A stretch of 38,423 nt of DNA from a virus, in IMG/VR virus record IMGVR_UViG_3300027826_000013, positions 1-38,423 of that record; one strand, written 5' to 3'. Every line of letters begins with the position of its first letter. Within the stretch, counting starts at the first letter, position 1. Position numbers and translations under genes: made by a program. A model generated the notes under the pieces. It made no database searches and was not told the origin of the DNA. It worked only from the letters and a program-made list of their open reading frames with translations. This document shows positions 16,952-23,824 of this stretch, in pieces.

Positions 16952-17652
16952 TGTGGGCTTGGCTCGCGATCCCGTGGGTCCGCAAAATCGGCGAGGTCGT
17001 TCTGCTCCTGGCCGCGCTCGGCGGCGTGGTGCATTGGATTTACCACTCGGGCCGGGAGGCCGGGGCGCAGGATCAGGCCGGGAAGGAAGTCGAAGCCTCG
17101 CGCGCCCAATTCGACCAGATCCGGTCCCAACTCCAGCAGCAGCTCGACGCCGGTCGCGCGAGGGAGCAGCAGCTATCCGAGATGGCCACGAGGTTCGCCG
17201 ACCTTGCGGCGCAGGCGTCCATGAGGGTGCAGGAAGCGCAGAGGGCGTCTGTGGTGGACGCGGGAAAAGTTCAGGCGCTTCCAGACTCCGACGTCCAGAA
17301 AGACCTGGAGGCGAAGCTCGGAGGGCCATTGGCATCTACCGTGGTGCTTCGCCGCGCCGACACGATTGTCACGGACTACCCTCACAAGGTGGAGGAGGCG
17401 AAGGCTCTCGCCGGGGAACTCGACGCGACCAAGTCCTCGCTCAAGACCGCGCAGGACCAGACCGCCAACGCCGAGGGCGAACGGGACTCCGCGATCTCCG
17501 CCTACAACGGTCTGGTGCCGCTCTATTCGCAGGCATACAATGCTGCTATCAGGGGTCACCGGAAGTGGTACTGCCTGTGGCTCTGCAAACCGAAGCGAGT
17601 TCTAGAACTCCCGAATCCCGCAACTCTGGCGCGTCTCAAACCGGGATCGTAA
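16951..17652 (+). CDS. Rz-like inner-membrane spanin
   Basis: A 233-residue protein with one N-terminal membrane segment (IGEVVLLLAALGGVVHWIYH), then a long charged coiled coil (EVEASRAQFDQIRSQLQQQL onward) and a second helical stretch (VEEAKALAGELDATKSSLKT). This is the architecture of Rz-type spanins, which disrupt the outer membrane at the end of lysis in Gram-negative hosts. No embedded Rz1-type lipoprotein reading frame was seen. If real, it points to a Gram-negative host. The gene overlaps the previous stop at TGATG. Confidence 0.68.
   Translation: MWAWLAIPWVRKIGEVVLLLAALGGVVHWIYHSGREAGAQDQAGKEVEASRAQFDQIRSQLQQQLDAGRAREQQLSEMATRFADLAAQASMRVQEAQRASVVDAGKVQALPDSDVQKDLEAKLGGPLASTVVLRRADTIVTDYPHKVEEAKALAGELDATKSSLKTAQDQTANAEGERDSAISAYNGLVPLYSQAYNAAIRGHRKWYCLWLCKPKRVLELPNPATLARLKPGS
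17597..17610. promoter_or_regulatory. 14-base perfect palindrome near the regulator gene
   Basis: GAGTTCTAGAACTC is perfectly self-complementary and lies in the last codons of the spanin gene, 85 bases before the regulator ATG. The core TCTAGA recurs at 18144-18149 and 33763-33768, both in intergenic regulatory stretches. This suggests an operator for the TetR-type protein. It could also be chance in coding sequence. Confidence 0.35.
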
Positions 17653-17694
17653 AGTCCTGTAAAACACAGACCGGACGCGGCTTTTCGAGCTAGA

Positions 17695-18042
17695 ATGGCG
17701 GGGCACAACATGGCTTCCAAAATCAGAGAAAAAATTGTGGCGAGCGCGATCCGGTGTTTCGCGTCGAAGGGATACCACGGCTGCTCGACAAAGGAAATCG
17801 CGAGCCGAGCGAAAGTTACCGAGGGGTCGCTGTTTCGCGTCTGCGGATCGAAAGACAGTCTCTTCGCGGAGGCGCTCTCGAACGCGCTCTCTTCCAAAAT
17901 CATGAAGCGCAATCAGACGCGCATCGTGATCTTCGCCTTGCTCGAAGGGAAGCCTCTCGACGTTCCGACAATGAAAGCGATTCGCCGCGCTTCCGTCTCT
18001 CATCTCGTGATTGGCGAAATTCTCAAGCTGACCAATAAGTAA
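17695..18042 (+). CDS. Minimal TetR-type helix-turn-helix regulator
   Basis: A 115-residue protein with the N-terminal TetR DNA-binding helices (IREKIVASAIRCFASKGYHG, CSTKEIASRAKVTEGSLFRV, then KDSLFAEALSNA). Family members are usually about 190-220 residues with a ligand-binding C-terminal domain. Here only about 50 residues follow the helix-turn-helix, so that domain is missing or much reduced. No CI-type repressor was found, so this may be the lysogeny regulator. Starts possible at ATG 17695 or 17710; a TAGAAT at 17691-17696 could be a -10 box, which would favour 17710. The target promoter is likely at 18105-18134. Confidence 0.75.
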   Translation: MAGHNMASKIREKIVASAIRCFASKGYHGCSTKEIASRAKVTEGSLFRVCGSKDSLFAEALSNALSSKIMKRNQTRIVIFALLEGKPLDVPTMKAIRRASVSHLVIGEILKLTNK

Positions 18043-18104
18043 GCAGATGCGGCGTCGCTCGCGGCGTCGGAGTGCCCACTCCGAAAACGTACCGCTCACT
18101 CCCA

Positions 18105-18134
18105 TTGACAACGATTCCTGAGTGATAGTAGAGT
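18105..18134 (+). promoter_or_regulatory. Sigma70-like promoter before the serine recombinase
   Basis: TTGACA at 18105-18110 is a perfect -35 box. An 18-base spacer leads to TAGAGT at 18129-18134, which matches four of six -10 positions. The nearest downstream gene is a small ORF at 18226 and then the recombinase at 18380. Transcript start would be near 18141. Confidence 0.6.
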
Positions 18135-18144
18135 CTCAATCGTT
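18110..18144. promoter_or_regulatory. Inverted repeat overlapping the promoter, operator candidate
   Basis: AACGATT (18110-18116) and AATCGTT (18138-18144) are perfect inverted copies that flank the -10 region. The right arm merges into TCTAGA at 18144-18149. A repressor bound here would cover the promoter. The neighbouring TetR-type gene is the obvious candidate. Inference only. Confidence 0.45.
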
Positions 18145-18159
18145 CTAGAGAAACTAAGG

Positions 18160-18207
18160 GCGCGCGGCTCCTCAACAAGACAACTCTCCCTTGTGTGAGC
18201 CGCGCGC
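18160..18207 (+). promoter_or_regulatory. Strong 11 bp hairpin in the recombinase leader; attP candidate
   Basis: GCGCGCGGCTC (18160-18170) pairs perfectly with GAGCCGCGCGC (18197-18207). An inner ACAAG/CTTGT pair (18175-18179 with 18190-18194) lengthens the stem. There is no T run, so it is not a clear terminator. The span of 48 bp, dyad symmetry and location beside the recombinase resemble an attP of large serine recombinases, though a leader attenuator is equally possible. Confidence 0.45.
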
Positions 18208-18225
18208 AGAAAGTGGAACGAGTGA

Positions 18226-18396
18226 GTGTCGGACCGCCAGCCTGGTCTCGTGGATGCGTTACTCGAAGTGGGACGGCAGCGCCAGCAAGTCCTCGCGAAT
18301 CTTCGAAGTGCTCTCGAAAGGAACGACCTCGAGAGTGTATGGCGATGCGTGGAGCAATTGCTCGGGAAGGAGAGTCCGCGTGAAGAAAGTCATTGA
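18226..18396 (+). CDS. Small protein upstream of the serine recombinase
   Basis: A 56-residue ORF from GTG 18226, overlapping the recombinase start by 17 bases. It reads as a plausible helical protein (VSDRQPGLVDALLEVGRQR, then QVLANLRSALERNDLESVW and a charged end). Composition resembles real small phage proteins rather than a shadow frame. The start lacks a strong ribosome site. Short proteins of this sort are, from memory, seen next to such recombinases in related bacteria. It may be a recombinase accessory factor. Confidence 0.45.
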   Translation: MSDRQPGLVDALLEVGRQRQQVLANLRSALERNDLESVWRCVEQLLGKESPREESH

Positions 18397-19942
18397 ACTG
18401 ATCCGCGTCTCGACTCTCGGGCAGGCCGCTGACGACCGGGCCAGCATCCCGGCGCAGCGCGCTGTGAACCGCCGAACAGCTCAAACCTTCGGGCTGACCA
18501 TCACAAAAACAATCGAAATGACGGACGTCTCAGGCGCGGCTGTGCTCCGCACTCCCGAGATGCAGGAACTTCTCCGTCTGATCTCGGCGGAGGAAATCCA
18601 CGGCGTGGTGGTGCGCGAGTTCTCGCGCGTCATGCGCCCAGACAACTTCAGCGACTACATTCTCTTTCAGGCGTTTCAGGACACCGGGACGCTGCTCTAT
18701 CTGCCGGACGGTCCGCTCGACCTCAACACCAAAACGGGAAAACTTGTTGCGGGTCTGCGCGCGATCATCGCAGGGAACGAGCTCTCTGAAATCCGCGAGC
18801 GAATCTGGGTCGCGAAGGAGAGCAACCGGCGCGCGGGGAAGCACTCGCAGAGTCCGATCTGTCTCCCGTTCGGCGTGGGCTATTCGCGCGAGCAGGGTTT
18901 CTTCTACAAACCAGAGGCAGAGCGCGTGCGCGAAGCCTACCGGCTGCTGCTCTCCGGCCAGCACAGTTACGTCGACCTCGCGAAACTCCTCGGCTTCACC
19001 GGGCAGGGCGCGCGGATCACGCTAACAAATCCGATCTACATGGGCTGGCGGGTGTACGATAAAAAACGCGACATGCGTCCGGGAGCGCGGCGCTGCTCCG
19101 CCGACGGACGTCAGGGCGACCGGAAAAAAATCGCTCGCGATCCCGACGAGGTGATCCGCGTGAAGGTCATCGATCCGCCGCTCGTTTCTGAGTCCGATTG
19201 GAAGCGCGCGCAGGAAATCATCGCGACCAAGATTCGCCGCCACTGGCGTCACCGCTCCGGCGTCACTCCCCAATTCACCTACAACGGCTTTCTCATCTGC
19301 TCGGACTGCGAAGGGTCCGTCTACGGCATGAACTGCAGGCGCTTCTACTACGTCTGCTCTCGCCGGATTCGGGACCGCGAACGGTGCAGCGCAGGATACA
19401 TGGGACGCGACCGCCTCGAGCAAAAGCTCGACGGCATGTTCGCGGAGAAATTCACGGACCGGACGTTCATCACCGATCTGCTCCGGGACGTGGAAGCGAA
19501 GTCCGAAACGACGAACGCGCGCGAGCGCATCGCTCGGCTCGAACTCGAGATCAGGAAACTCCGGGAGAAGCGGACGCGGGTACTCGACTCGTTTTTCGAG
19601 GGACTGCTTTCGCGCGCTGAACGGGATCAGCGGCTCGCCGACGTGGACACGCGCATGCGTGCCACCGAGGAAGCTCTCCTGCGAGAGGCTCCCGTGCCAC
19701 GCGTGACGGCGCGCTCGCTCATGACGGCGTTTGCTCCGCTATTCGATTGGCAGTACCTCAACCGGGAAAGCAAGAGGCGGATTCTGGCGGTGACGGTCCC
19801 CGAGATTCACGTCGCGAACTACTCGGTTCGCGGCGTCTCGGTGACCTCACCGAGTTTTTTCAGCGACAACGAAAGCCGCATCCATGCGGGTTCCCTAATC
19901 GCTGAAAAACCGGACCGCATCTTCATCCCGCTAAACCTCTGA
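18380..19942 (+). CDS. Large serine recombinase (phage integrase type)
   Basis: A 520-residue site-specific recombinase. GTG 18380 has GGAAGGAGAG at 18365-18374, so in-frame upstream codons are discarded. The resolvase domain holds the catalytic serine in IRVST (S11) and the arginines in REFSRVMRP (near residues 79-87). The recombinase domain spans about 180-290 (GVGYSREQGFFYKPE, NPIYMGWRVYDKK). A zinc-ribbon region with CSDC and YVCS, C cysteines lies about 306-345, followed by a coiled coil from about 370 to 430. All parts of the family are present. It would integrate or excise the genome by att site recombination. A tyrosine integrase lies 1.4 kb downstream. Confidence 0.93.
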   Translation: MKKVIELIRVSTLGQAADDRASIPAQRAVNRRTAQTFGLTITKTIEMTDVSGAAVLRTPEMQELLRLISAEEIHGVVVREFSRVMRPDNFSDYILFQAFQDTGTLLYLPDGPLDLNTKTGKLVAGLRAIIAGNELSEIRERIWVAKESNRRAGKHSQSPICLPFGVGYSREQGFFYKPEAERVREAYRLLLSGQHSYVDLAKLLGFTGQGARITLTNPIYMGWRVYDKKRDMRPGARRCSADGRQGDRKKIARDPDEVIRVKVIDPPLVSESDWKRAQEIIATKIRRHWRHRSGVTPQFTYNGFLICSDCEGSVYGMNCRRFYYVCSRRIRDRERCSAGYMGRDRLEQKLDGMFAEKFTDRTFITDLLRDVEAKSETTNARERIARLELEIRKLREKRTRVLDSFFEGLLSRAERDQRLADVDTRMRATEEALLREAPVPRVTARSLMTAFAPLFDWQYLNRESKRRILAVTVPEIHVANYSVRGVSVTSPSFFSDNESRIHAGSLIAEKPDRIFIPLNL

Positions 19943-19964
19943 AAAGACGGGAAGGAGACCGGCT

Positions 19965-20240
19965 GTGTCAAAAACGGAAGAGGCGACGAAGTTCGATTCA
20001 TTCGTCCGCGAGTTCGGTGTGGAGGAACTCGCGCGGCGGCTTGGCGTCAACCCGTCTGCGATCTACCACTGGCTCCGCGGGGCAACGTCTCCCCATCCGT
20101 CGAACGCGATCCGTATCCAGGCGCTGGCGAAGCAGCGCGGGGTCACGCTCTCGCTCGACGAAATCTACCAGCATTTTCGCGAGGTCCATAGCGACCGCTA
20201 CACGACCTCTTCACTAAAACTCGAACCCGCGCGCGCCTGA
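19965..20240 (+). CDS. Cro/YdaS-like helix-turn-helix protein
   Basis: A 91-residue protein starting at GTG 19965, with GGAAGGAG 12 bases upstream. The motif FGVEELARRLGVNPSAIYHW is a helix-turn-helix of the Cro/YdaS type, and AIRIQALAKQRGVTLSLDEI completes the fold. The C-terminal tail is basic and flexible. It follows the recombinase closely and may regulate the early genes or balance lysogeny and lysis against the TetR-type protein. Confidence 0.8.
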   Translation: MSKTEEATKFDSFVREFGVEELARRLGVNPSAIYHWLRGATSPHPSNAIRIQALAKQRGVTLSLDEIYQHFREVHSDRYTTSSLKLEPARA

Positions 20241-20268
20241 AGCGCCGCGATCCCCGAAGGAGGGAAGC

Positions 20269-20607
20269 ATGGAAGACGAACAGGTATCTCTTTCGAATTT
20301 GTGCGGCGGCGCGGTCGAAGAGGTTTTTCAGCGCGAGTGGCATCAGGTGCTGAAGAACGTCGCGGACATCAACACCGATGCGGAGGCAAAGAGAAAAATC
20401 ACGCTCGAATTCACCATCGCACCATTCGAGGACCGCTCCGGCGCGCAGGTGACGTTCGCCTGCAAGTCGAAGACGATCCCGGCGGAGGCAGTGAAGGGCA
20501 CGGTATTCCTGCAGCGCAAGGACAACGGCTTTGTGGCGTTTCCGCGCGATCCAAAGCAGGCGCGGCTCTTTGGGAAAGAAGCCGCGGCGAACGACCGCAC
20601 GAACTGA
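20269..20607 (+). CDS. Replication-terminator-like conserved phage protein
   Basis: A 112-residue protein with GAAGGAGGGAAG just before ATG 20269. The arrangement SLSNLCGGAVEEVFQREWHQ, then ADINTDAEAKRKITLEFTIA and a beta half, matches a phage family labelled replication terminator protein (LNTLAGGALxExF...NIxDPNTDxxxKRKLTLTxxFKP). The biochemical role is not established; it is usually found beside DUF2303 or replication genes, as here. Strong resemblance by memory, function unsure. Confidence 0.7.
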   Translation: MEDEQVSLSNLCGGAVEEVFQREWHQVLKNVADINTDAEAKRKITLEFTIAPFEDRSGAQVTFACKSKTIPAEAVKGTVFLQRKDNGFVAFPRDPKQARLFGKEAAANDRTN

Positions 20608-20644
20608 AGCACCGGGCCAAATCTGAGAGGGAAGAAAGGAAAAA

Positions 20645-21388
20645 ATGGACGAGAAATCAATTCAGAAAATTATCGACATCTCTGCTCCGCACACCGTGGA
20701 GCAGGATGGTCTCACTTACGTCGACAAGAACCTGACTCTGCTCGCGCCGAAGGTCGCGCCACTCGTGGCGTGTTCGACGCTGCAGGGTCTGGTGGACCTC
20801 ATCGCAGCCGGCGTCGACGAAATCGACCAGAAGGACGCTCTCCTGGTCATCGACGATCCGCGCAACCTGTCGCTCGTTTCGAACAAGGGCGACGAGTTCG
20901 GTCGCCGGAAAACGTTCGCCTCTTGCTCCTACCCGAAGGAGTGCTCGACGTTCCAGTTCGGAGCGTGGATGAAGCCGGAGTCATTCATCATCGGGGTCCA
21001 GCAGGGTTTCCAGCGCGTCAAAATCGAGAACGACGACGGGAAGTTCGCTCCCGATCTGGACTACGTTCTGGGAATCGCTTCGAAGATCACGGCGTCGAAC
21101 TCCGTCGACCACGAGGACGACGGCATCGCGCAGCGCGTCGCTGTTAAGCAGGGCGTGGCTCTGAAGGCCGAGGCGGTCCTGAAGCCGCTTGTGAACCTCG
21201 CGCCCTACCGGACGTTCGCCGAAATCGATCAGGTGGTTTCGACGTTCGTTTTCCGCGTCCGCATCCAGGGAGAGGAAGTGAACCTCGCTCTGTTCGAAGG
21301 CGACGGCGGTCGCTGGCGGCTCGCCGCGGTCGCTGCGATTAAGGCGTGGCTGTCCGGCAAAGTCGGAACGATCCCGATCATCGGATGA
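20645..21388 (+). CDS. DUF2303-like phage protein
   Basis: A 247-residue protein that starts at ATG 20645 and overlaps the integrase ATG by 4 bases. The N-terminal block (IIDISAPHTVEQDGLTYVDK, then a TLQGLVDLI motif) and the later EFGRRKTFASCSYPKECSTF and VAVKQGVALKAEAVL segments match DUF2303 proteins, found in replication or recombination regions of phages. Molecular role unknown. Coupling to the integrase gene suggests they are made together. Confidence 0.72.
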   Translation: MDEKSIQKIIDISAPHTVEQDGLTYVDKNLTLLAPKVAPLVACSTLQGLVDLIAAGVDEIDQKDALLVIDDPRNLSLVSNKGDEFGRRKTFASCSYPKECSTFQFGAWMKPESFIIGVQQGFQRVKIENDDGKFAPDLDYVLGIASKITASNSVDHEDDGIAQRVAVKQGVALKAEAVLKPLVNLAPYRTFAEIDQVVSTFVFRVRIQGEEVNLALFEGDGGRWRLAAVAAIKAWLSGKVGTIPIIG

Positions 21389-22401
21389 CGACTCGGGGCA
21401 TCTTCGAACGTCCCGCGCGCAGCGGAGTGTGGTGGATTTCGTACTGTGACGCTGAAGGCAAACGTCACCGGGAAAAAATCGGCCGTCGCTCCGCGGCGCT
21501 GGACGCCGTGGTGAAACGCAGGCTCGAAATCGCCGAAGGGCGATTCATTCCGCCGCGCGCAGGAGCTCGCCTGCTTTTTCGCGATCTCGCGCACTCGGCG
21601 CTGCAGAACAAGAAACTCCGGCTTGCTCCGCTCTCCTACCGCACAGACGTCGACCGGCTTAAGCAACTTCTCCCACTCATCGGCAACGTCCCGGCGGACC
21701 GCCTCACTCCCGCCAGGATCGAGGAAACTCTCGCCGTCCTGAAGGCGCGCGTCAGCAGTTCCACGGTCAACCGTTACAGATCCCTCATCGGCTCCATCTA
21801 CTCGTTCGCGCTCCGCGCAGGGAAAATCGCGACCAATCCGGTCTCGCGTGTGAAGCGCTTCAAGGAGAACGAGTCCCGGCTCCGTTTTCTGTCGCCCGAA
21901 GAAGAGAAGGCGATCCGCGAGGCGTTCGTCGCCGACGTCCACGAGTGGGAGTTCGATCTGGCGCTGCAGACCGGAATGCGCCGCGGCGAGCAGTTCGGTC
22001 TGCTCTGGAAGGACGTTAATTGGGAGGCGAAGACTCTCACGGTTCGCGGGAAGACCGGCAGGCGCCACATCAAGGCGAACACGAGCGCCATCGCCGCGCT
22101 CAGAAAATTACACGCCGTCACCGGCGGCACGAAGTTCGTTTGTCCCGACCGCGACGAGAATCACACCCGGGACTGGCGGCGGTGGTTTGAGGAGGCGGTG
22201 AAGAAGGCGAAGGTCGACGACTTCCACTGGCACGATCTCCGGCACACGTTCGCCTCGCGCCTGGTCATGCGAGGCGTCGATATCCGAACGGTGCAGACGC
22301 TGCTCGGCCACAAAAACGTGCAGATGACCATGCGCTACGCGCACCTGTCCGCCGATCACAGCGCGCAGGCGGTCGAGAAAATGAACGAGGAGCCGGAGTG
22401 A
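21385..22401 (+). CDS. Tyrosine integrase
   Basis: A 338-residue tyrosine recombinase. The start ATG 21385 overlaps the previous TGA. Residues 1-55 form an arm-binding-like N-terminal domain (GVWWISYCDAEGKRHREKIG), then a core-binding helical domain at about 62-155, then the catalytic domain. The active site is complete: R199 in TGMRRGE, K223 in RGKTGRR, H283 and R286 in HWHDLRHTF, H309 in LLGHK, and Y318 in MRYAHL. It catalyses integration at a host attB with an integration host factor. It is the second integrase of this genome. An attP was not identified with certainty. Confidence 0.94.
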   Translation: MTTRGIFERPARSGVWWISYCDAEGKRHREKIGRRSAALDAVVKRRLEIAEGRFIPPRAGARLLFRDLAHSALQNKKLRLAPLSYRTDVDRLKQLLPLIGNVPADRLTPARIEETLAVLKARVSSSTVNRYRSLIGSIYSFALRAGKIATNPVSRVKRFKENESRLRFLSPEEEKAIREAFVADVHEWEFDLALQTGMRRGEQFGLLWKDVNWEAKTLTVRGKTGRRHIKANTSAIAALRKLHAVTGGTKFVCPDRDENHTRDWRRWFEEAVKKAKVDDFHWHDLRHTFASRLVMRGVDIRTVQTLLGHKNVQMTMRYAHLSADHSAQAVEKMNEEPE

Positions 22402-22438
22402 TCCGGGTGGGAAAAAGTGGGTTTCTGAAGGAGGCAAC

Positions 22439-22774
22439 ATGGCACCGAAGAACGGGGCGGCGTCGGAACCGTCCAGGCTCTCAATCCGGCTCGAGGATCG
22501 GCTCTCGAACTATGCGGCGATCCTGAAGCAGCTGGACGTGGTGCTCGCGGAACTGGAGCCGGACGGTCTCGTGGCGATCGATGTCCGGGATAGGTTCGAG
22601 CGCCTGGTGGTCGCCGAGCGAATGCGTGTCGCCAACCTGAGCCGGACCGTGAAGATGGCGTCCGGCAACCCGGCTCTACCGCCAATTACCAAGCCGAACG
22701 GGTCCGAAAAAACCGCGAAAAACTCTGGCACCGGAAGTGGCACTCAGAACGGCGCTGCTTTTTCGCGCCTGTAA
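22439..22774 (+). CDS. Hypothetical protein after the integrase
   Basis: A 111-residue protein, ATG 22439, with GAAGGAGGCAAC upstream. The middle is helical (RLEDRLSNYAAILKQLDVVL, ERLVVAERMRVANLSRTVKM), the end is low complexity (Gly, Ser, Thr). No family recognised. It is separated from the GIY-YIG gene by 85 bases that hold a strong palindrome. Confidence 0.65.
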   Translation: MAPKNGAASEPSRLSIRLEDRLSNYAAILKQLDVVLAELEPDGLVAIDVRDRFERLVVAERMRVANLSRTVKMASGNPALPPITKPNGSEKTAKNSGTGSGTQNGAAFSRL

Positions 22775-22814
22775 CCCTCGCGTGTTCACGGGGTTAGGGG
22801 CGCAAAGTACAACC

Positions 22815-22835
22815 CACAGGACTACTTGTCCTGTG
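22815..22835. promoter_or_regulatory. 8 bp inverted repeat with TTTT, operator or terminator
   Basis: CACAGGAC (22815-22822) pairs perfectly with GTCCTGTG (22828-22835) across a 5-base loop, followed by TTTTG. It lies in the 85-base gap after the integrase-distal gene. It could end transcription from upstream, or be an operator or an attachment core. The short stem and mixed T run leave this open. Confidence 0.5.
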
Positions 22836-22859
22836 TTTTGAAGTCAAAAAGGAGGCACT

Positions 22860-23324
22860 TTGGAGCGCATTAGGCACGGGCAAATCGTGAAGAGGGAGAC
22901 CCTCGCGCCAATCGAATATCCGCCTCTTGTGGCTGCTCTGGACGCCGAGGGAGCCGCTCACAGGCGATGGGTCTACATGCTCGTCGATCCGCGCGAACTC
23001 AATCTGGCGCGCTATATCGGGTGTTCCATCGTGGTCGGCGAGCGGTACCGCAAGCACATCATCGAGGCTCGGAACCCTCACGGCTACTCCAACCCGCGAA
23101 AGGTTCTATTCATCCAGCAGCTCCTCTGTGACGGCGTGTTCCCCGAAATGCTCCTCATCGAGGAACTGGCACCGGACGCCGATTTTGTGGCACGTGAGGC
23201 CTATTGGATCGAAAAATTCCGCTCGCCAGATCTCACGAACTTCGACCGGCCAGCTCCCACCTGCAGCTACGAGAAGGCCGATTCGAATCCCGGAGCGGTT
23301 CACTTTTTCAGGAGGTCTCAATGA
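22860..23324 (+). CDS. GIY-YIG domain nuclease
   Basis: A 154-residue protein starting at TTG 22860 with GGAGG at 22851-22855. The pattern RRWVYMLVDPRELNLARYIG (about 35-54), then ERYRKHIIEA (61-70) and ARE-YWIEKF (111-120) matches the GIY-YIG nuclease fold: Y39, Y52-I53-G54, R62/R64, and E113 are the usual catalytic or structural residues. Such small phage proteins may act in DNA repair, homing or host DNA degradation. Its stop overlaps the next ATG by 4 bases. Confidence 0.78.
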   Translation: MERIRHGQIVKRETLAPIEYPPLVAALDAEGAAHRRWVYMLVDPRELNLARYIGCSIVVGERYRKHIIEARNPHGYSNPRKVLFIQQLLCDGVFPEMLLIEELAPDADFVAREAYWIEKFRSPDLTNFDRPAPTCSYEKADSNPGAVHFFRRSQ

Positions 23325-23548
23325 AAGACGAAAAACAGGAAGTTCGCGAGCACGATCCGCGCTGCCTGAAGATGGGCGACGCATGGACGTGCGTGGTGGG
23401 CTGTCCGGCTTTTCGAATGGGCGCTGTGCCAAAACGAGAGCCGTTCTCTCCGCCGACGCTCAGGAAGCTCACGCGCGAGGAAGCCAAGGCGAAGCTCACC
23501 CGGTCAAACGCTATCGATGTTCGGGACGCCGCGGCGGGCGAGCGATGA
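23321..23548 (+). CDS. Small cysteine-containing protein
   Basis: A 75-residue protein with GGAGG at 23311-23315 before ATG 23321, overlapping the previous stop. A block HDPRCLKMGDAWTCVVGCPA has three cysteines near residue 15-30, which may bind metal, but a fourth ligand is not clear. The C-terminal half is basic and helical (RKLTREEAKAKLTRSNA). No family recognised. Confidence 0.6.
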   Translation: MKDEKQEVREHDPRCLKMGDAWTCVVGCPAFRMGAVPKREPFSPPTLRKLTREEAKAKLTRSNAIDVRDAAAGER

Positions 23549-23550
23549 AC

Positions 23551-23745
23551 TCACGTCGCTCGAATCATCATTTCGATTCGCTTTCCCTCTTGCCAATTGT
23601 GGACGTTCGGAATCCGCAGCGCGTCGAACTGCTCGTCCGCGCCTTCCACCACGATCTGGACAAGCGGTCCCTCCTCCAGAGCCTTCACGGTTCCTGCGAG
23701 CCGGATCGAGTCCGGTCCCATCCTGACTTCGAAGTCGTTTTTCAT
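23551..23745 (-). CDS. Small beta-rich protein, the only supported minus-strand gene
   Basis: A 64-residue ORF on the minus strand (ATG at 23743-23745, stop at 23551-23553) reading FEVRMGPDSIRLAGTVKALE, then VQIVVEGADEQFDALRIPNV. Codon use and composition look genuine, whereas the opposite-strand ORFs over it are full of His and Arg. A start 9 bases upstream (23752-23754) is possible. On the minus strand a GGAGGG lies in the loop of a hairpin 23748-23772. It is divergent from the gene at 23863. I do not recognise a family. Confidence 0.6.
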   Translation of the reverse strand: MKNDFEVRMGPDSIRLAGTVKALEEGPLVQIVVEGADEQFDALRIPNVHNWQEGKRIEMMIRAT

Positions 23746-23747
23746 CC

Positions 23748-23772
23748 CCTGCATCCCTCCCAAGGATGCAGG
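23748..23772 (-). promoter_or_regulatory. Hairpin over the minus-strand ribosome site
   Basis: CCTGCATCC (23748-23756) pairs perfectly with GGATGCAGG (23764-23772), 9 bp with a 7-base loop. On the minus strand the loop and adjoining base form the GGGAGG of the ribosome site for the gene at 23551-23745. This could hold or expose the site, or end converging transcripts. Read directly; role inferred. Confidence 0.5.
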
Positions 23773-23824
23773 ACGCAACCTACCACCGGCCAAATCGCCG
23801 GACTGTGCAGAAGTGAACACTCCG

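Noticed and set aside
17366-17605. Embedded Rz1-like ORF in the spanin gene
   Set aside because: No lipobox or signal peptide was seen; the translation is Arg-rich.
22402-22438. attP for the tyrosine integrase directly after its stop
   Set aside because: No repeat, dyad or tRNA-like end was found in these 37 bases.
3113-22807. Shared 11-mer GGGGCGCAAAG at 3113-3123 and 22797-22807
   Set aside because: An 11-base match is expected by chance in a genome of this size and no context is shared.
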